Shown here: piece by piece, positions 61,501 through 64,000 of the stretch
Layout of the letters: the number at the start of each line of letters is the position of its first letter
Numbering within the stretch: position 1 is the stretch's first letter
The notes under the pieces: model-generated
What the model was told of the DNA's origin: nothing
The model's input: only the letters and a program-made list of their open reading frames with translations
Databases searched by the model: none
Assembly: GCA_038501625.1 (NCBI GenBank)
Contig: JAZAYU010000008.1
Span: 6,138,938-6,202,937 of the forward strand
DNA: 64,000 bases
Direction: 5' to 3'
Origin: Corbicula japonica
Lineage: Eukaryota > Mollusca > Bivalvia > Venerida > Cyrenidae
Made by a program: the position numbers and the translations under genes

Positions 61501-63741
61501 ATCTACAATGTTCACCCATAGGATGACTGCCATTCCCCATGAAATAAATTATGTGATCTTAAAATTGTGACTGTAGCAATCAAGATTCTGCAGATATTGT
61601 CTGTATTTATCAGGTCTGTGATCTTAATGTCAAACCCCATGATCTAGTTTTCTCTGTGTCAATACAGAACCATTTCGTAACCTTTTGTGATGCATGTGTG
61701 CATGTACTGGTTTAAAGTTTTAAAACAGGAAAAATTAAAACAAATGCATATAATTATTCTTATTTTGATACAGATAACATCATATTAGTGCAAAAATGGT
61801 ATAAGTACCATTGAAATATGAACAGGTTATACCATTTTTGCACTAAGGTGACGATAAGGTTTATAACACTGTGTACACATGGATACAATAAACAATATAA
61901 TGTACGGAACTTTTCGACAATCACGATAATCATAATCTTTTAAGATTTTAAAGGAGACAAGCTGATTGGTTTGGAAAGTTGTTGATAAAAGAATGTTTTA
62001 ATGACACCTCATCAGATCCTGATAGCTTCAGGAGATGATTTTGCTAAGATTGCTTATAAAACATAAATTAGTTGACCCAGATGAAAAAATATGGCAAATC
62101 ACCACTGTCTTTTGTTTTCAGAGAAGTATCAAGCGAAATCCCCATTAACTAAACATACAATACATACACAGAAGCCATATGAACCAGTGTCCAGTGCCAG
62201 CTGGAAACAGAACAGAACAACACAACTGCTAGACTCGCAGCAAGCTAGACATCTGTATACATCTACACATCGCAACAGTAAGTAAAGATCATCTTAATCT
62301 GTTTTTGGTAGATTTCATTTTGTAACCTTTAGTACCTAGGAACACTTAGAAACCGTAAACCTCAAAATAAGTTAGTATCAGATCTCATCAAGTACACCAG
62401 TTAACTTGTGCTGAATGTTTACATACAACACTGAACTATTTACTCCATATGATATATAAACAGGTTTTAACGAGTGTGCGATCAGTGTAGATCCATATCA
62501 GCCGAGACAATTGTGTTGTATGATATTGTCACTTCTTGCACAGCAATTACCAAATGCACCTAAAATAAAACAGTATAGATCTTGATCAAAATGTGCAGAT
62601 GTGTGCAGTTTGATCTGAATCTACACTATTCACACTTGAGAAATCAGATATATCCTATACAGTAAAGGCTTTACCTTTTCCTCCATACACTTATATGAGG
62701 TGGGCAAACAGTGTTGACAGTACTATTATTGCATGAATGTAATCCCAGTGGTTTCAGTACATGTTTATGTTCACAGTGTTTGTATTCCAGCAGATTCAGG
62801 TTCCAGTGGAACATCCGCTGTGGTATATACAGATGGTGCTTGCACTAACAATGGTCAGGGTGGAGCCCAGGCTGGTATTGGTGTCTACTGGGGACCAGAT
62901 CACCCCCTGTGAGTACCTGATATACAGTATACCTACTCAAAAGAAGAGATTGCATTTCAAACTGATGGGTTACTAGTTCATTACTCAGCCTTAGATTCTG
63001 AACTGGAAATTGAAGACCAGTCTCCAATCTCATCTTTTATTAATTCTACCATCAACCCATTTTCTTTATGTAAATTGCAGATTGACCCGTATATGTTACC
63101 TTAGGTTTATTAGTCTTATGGTGTGAAAAAATATAACTTGCAGTTTCAGGCTGACCACTTCAAGCAAACCAGTCAGTTTCTATAATGAATTTGCTGATTC
63201 TATCTTGTGTTATTATAACATTATTCTTTAACCCTTTACTCAACAGATACGCCTTTTTCACAATTGTGAACATTGTATGCCATCTGATGAGGATCTTCAC
63301 TGTTCTCTTTTTGATTTATTAGGTTATTTCTGACCAAAAAATCAAAGAGTGTAGATCCTGATCAGACGGCATAGATGAGCTGGCTGATCTAAATCTACAC
63401 TGGTGGCACATGCGATAAAATGTGTATATATAGAGTAAGGGTTAAAATGAAATTTAACACCATTTAAGCCCTTTTATATTCAGATGAAATCCAAATGTTG
63501 TTACAGGATGTATCATTAAAATCCAGCATATAACAATATAAATGTCATGGAGCATATAACAATTTTATTGTCATGGATTATAAAACAATATTATTGTCAT
63601 GGAGCATATAAAAATTTTATTGTCATGGGGGCAGTTAATTTTACAGATATGTATGTCATATTAATTTTATGTGAAACTATTTTCAGAAATGTTAGTGAAA
63701 GATTGAAGGGGAGACAAACCAATAATAGAGCAGAAATACAG
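52517..63741 (+). CDS. RNASEH1: Ribonuclease H1, 5' part (seven exons; continues past the window)
   Basis: Exons 52517-52626, 58281-58390, 59475-59602, 61253-61373, 62122-62277, 62791-62908 and 63687-63741 are in one frame with GT-AG junctions. From the first [22 protein letters not shown] has Arg, hydrophobic and no acidic residues, as in a mitochondrial presequence; a second in-frame ATG at 52574 starts [18 protein letters not shown], the hybrid-binding domain, which continues in exon 2 ([18 protein letters not shown]). Exon 3 is a Gly/Ala/Gln-rich linker. Exon 4 is a 40-residue charged helix, probably coiled coil ([18 protein letters not shown]). Exon 5 is polar. Exons 6-7 begin the catalytic domain: [20 protein letters not shown] with the first catalytic Asp, [11 protein letters not shown], and [11 protein letters not shown] with the catalytic Glu. 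The remaining two catalytic Asp residues lie outside. Role: cleaves RNA in RNA-DNA hybrids in nucleus and mitochondria. The exon 2 donor (GTCTGA) is weak. Confidence 0.95.
53147..53234. repeat. Exact 44-bp tandem duplication
   Basis: GTACTTATATGACAAATTAT with GTTATTCTAAATAGAAATAA and AATC occurs twice in a row without a difference. Confidence 0.9.
53432..53569 (+). CDS. Possible small coding exon (45 codons), P2X7-tail-like motif
   Basis: ATG after AAAA opens [20 protein letters not shown], then [11 protein letters not shown] and a Ser/Thr tail, ending TAA. The composition is coding-like and unlike the surrounding AT-rich DNA. A GTAAGA donor begins at 53566, just before the stop, so it may be the first exon of a longer gene. 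The [12 protein letters not shown] phrase recalls GVxPYQFEP segments that I associate with P2X7-like intracellular-domain proteins, which are abundant in molluscs. It sits in RNASEH1 intron 1, same strand. No downstream partner exon was found; it may be a dead gene fragment. Confidence 0.4.
   Translation: MEEYEEFKESLYVEKLVGVQPFQFETEFRPFTTESKNSTTDTSGK
53570..56407. other. RNASEH1 intron 1, no exon seen
   Basis: AT-rich. The 92-codon frame at 54742 has no recognisable similarity or codon character. GCAGTAACGATGACTGCAG-type motifs recur loosely at 55830-56050. Confidence 0.45.
56408..57244 (-). pseudogene. Broken LINE reverse transcriptase fragment
   Basis: Read on the minus strand, 57244-56897 encodes the end of a non-LTR retrotransposon reverse transcriptase: [20 protein letters not shown] followed by [14 protein letters not shown] matches the KYLGV-W-H-NFLRRNL signature of jockey/BS-like elements. 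After a frame change the ARFVKGDY and LGWEPL signatures appear with an in-frame stop. Several stops and shifts show it is dead. No poly(A) tail or target duplication was recognised. It lies antisense in RNASEH1 intron 1. Confidence 0.85.
57731..57967. repeat. MITE copy (GTGTAGATC family)
   Basis: Starts TTAATCCTTTTCTCCATAGG and ends CCAGGGAATAAAGGGTTAA, with both arms present. Confidence 0.65.
58569..59190 (-). mobile_element. Tandem-core hairpin element, minus orientation
   Basis: Minus-strand start CTAGATGGGGGTTCAGTTGA then ACACTTGTGTC, three to four units with AGTTATGCC-type and GACAACACA-type segments, and the GGACAAAGCGATCCCCATTT and AAGGGCAACAAAAAAAG end. Same family as 19985-20739. 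In RNASEH1 intron 2. Confidence 0.7.
59732..60645. mobile_element. 914-bp TIR element with CGAGTACT motifs
   Basis: TTGGGATGGGAACGAGT at the left faces ACTTGTTCCCATCCCAA at the right. GTATTCAAATACTCAGGTAC and CGAGTACCTGAGTAG near the left end form a palindrome. hAT-like by its ends; no transposase frame. Confidence 0.65.
61060..61235. repeat. Interspersed repeat ending 18 bp before RNASEH1 exon 4
   Basis: Uninterrupted relative of 2195-2256 plus 3260-3380 in reverse complement. It serves as the empty-site reference for the tandem-core insertion at 2261-3254. Confidence 0.7.
61420..61560. repeat. MITE copy (GTGTAGATC family)
   Basis: ACTCCATATATTCGGGTGTT, then GTGTAGATCCAGATCAACTG facing CTGATCTGGATCTACAATG. 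Confidence 0.55.
61786..61846. repeat. Small foldback with 19-bp arms
   Basis: TTAGTGCAAAAATGGTATA faces TATACCATTTTTGCACTAA across 23 bp in RNASEH1 intron 4. Confidence 0.85.
62440..62672. repeat. MITE copy (GTGTAGATC family)
   Basis: Begins CTATTTACTCCATATGATA and ends CCTATACAGTAAAGGCTTTA with diverged arms. Confidence 0.5.
63228..63444. repeat. MITE copy (GTGTAGATC family), well preserved
   Basis: Begins TTAACCCTTTACTCAACAG and ends TATATAGAGTAAGGGTTAA; spacer TTAGGTTATTTCTGACCAAA intact. Confidence 0.7.
63530..63635. repeat. Minisatellite, three units of about 37 bp
   Basis: TTATTGTCATGGAGCATATA with ACAATTT recurs three times just upstream of RNASEH1 exon 7. A (TA)n run follows the exon at about 63798-63818. 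Confidence 0.7.
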
Positions 63742-63825
63742 GTAAAACTAGGAGACTAGTGCAGTTTCACACATTATCCTATTTCACACATTATCCTATA
63801 TATATATATATATATATGCATTTGA

Positions 63826-63930
63826 AAGCCCGTGCAACCAGTGTAGATTCTGATCCAATGTGCCAGCTGAACTGGATCTATACTGCTTGCCCATGAAATA
63901 AAGATAAATATATGGAGTAAACATTTAATT
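63826..63930. repeat. MITE partial copy (GTGTAGATC family)
   Basis: ACCAGTGTAGATTCTGATCC facing ACTGGATCTATACTG, ending ATATGGAGTAAACATTTAA. Confidence 0.5.
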
Positions 63931-64000
63931 CTTAAAATGAATTAAACATACATAACATACGAAACAAACATGTATTAGAATATGAACGGCAAACAGTTCT

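Noticed and set aside
1..64000. Prokaryotic operon, phage or defence system
   Set aside because: All supported genes are intron-containing animal genes; no operons, ribosome binding sites or bacterial gene families are present.

Overview
The window is nuclear DNA from an animal, most likely a bivalve mollusc. It is AT-rich, intron-rich and packed with short non-autonomous transposons. The bivalve assignment rests on the PEX13, RPS7 and RNase H1 sequences, which are clearly metazoan, and on a dispersed GTGTAGATCCTGATCAG palindrome family and tandem-core hairpin elements that I associate with bivalve genomes. Species cannot be fixed from sequence alone.

Four protein-coding genes can be reconstructed exon by exon with consistent splice phases. 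(1) Minus strand, 2075-17536: a six-exon gene for a 245-residue protein with an N-myristoylation-type start and a C-terminal region that looks ubiquitin-like; I do not recognise the family. (2) Plus strand, 17949-24865: PEX13, the peroxisomal docking protein, complete in four exons. Genes 1 and 2 are head to head across about 410 bp. (3) Minus strand, 33995-41317: RPS7 (eS7), complete in six coding exons, one with a GC splice donor; its 5' UTR exon was not found. (4) Plus strand, 52517 to past the window end: RNASEH1, seven exons visible. Genes 3 and 4 are head to head, as I recall them to be in human.

Most of the rest is mobile or repetitive. 2-15 kb: one tandem-core hairpin element with a visible empty-site counterpart at 61 kb, and a 52-bp satellite that appears to descend from an intron-exon boundary of gene 1, split by a 3.4-kb TIR element. 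16-20 kb: foldback elements in introns. 25-37 kb: a cluster of tandem-core hairpin elements. 39-47 kb: the RPS7 5' side, holding hAT-like, MULE-like and other TIR elements, some nested. 47-52 kb: duplicated promoter-like modules and a tRNA-derived SINE. 52-64 kb: RNASEH1 introns carrying a possible small exon, a LINE fragment and more MITEs.

The most interesting signals are the RNASEH1 leader (a 7-codon uORF whose stop overlaps the ATG of a probable mitochondrial isoform, followed by a second in-frame ATG for a nuclear form), the satellite born from a splice junction, and the unrecognised myristoylated ubiquitin-like gene. No CRISPR, operon or prokaryotic defence system is present.
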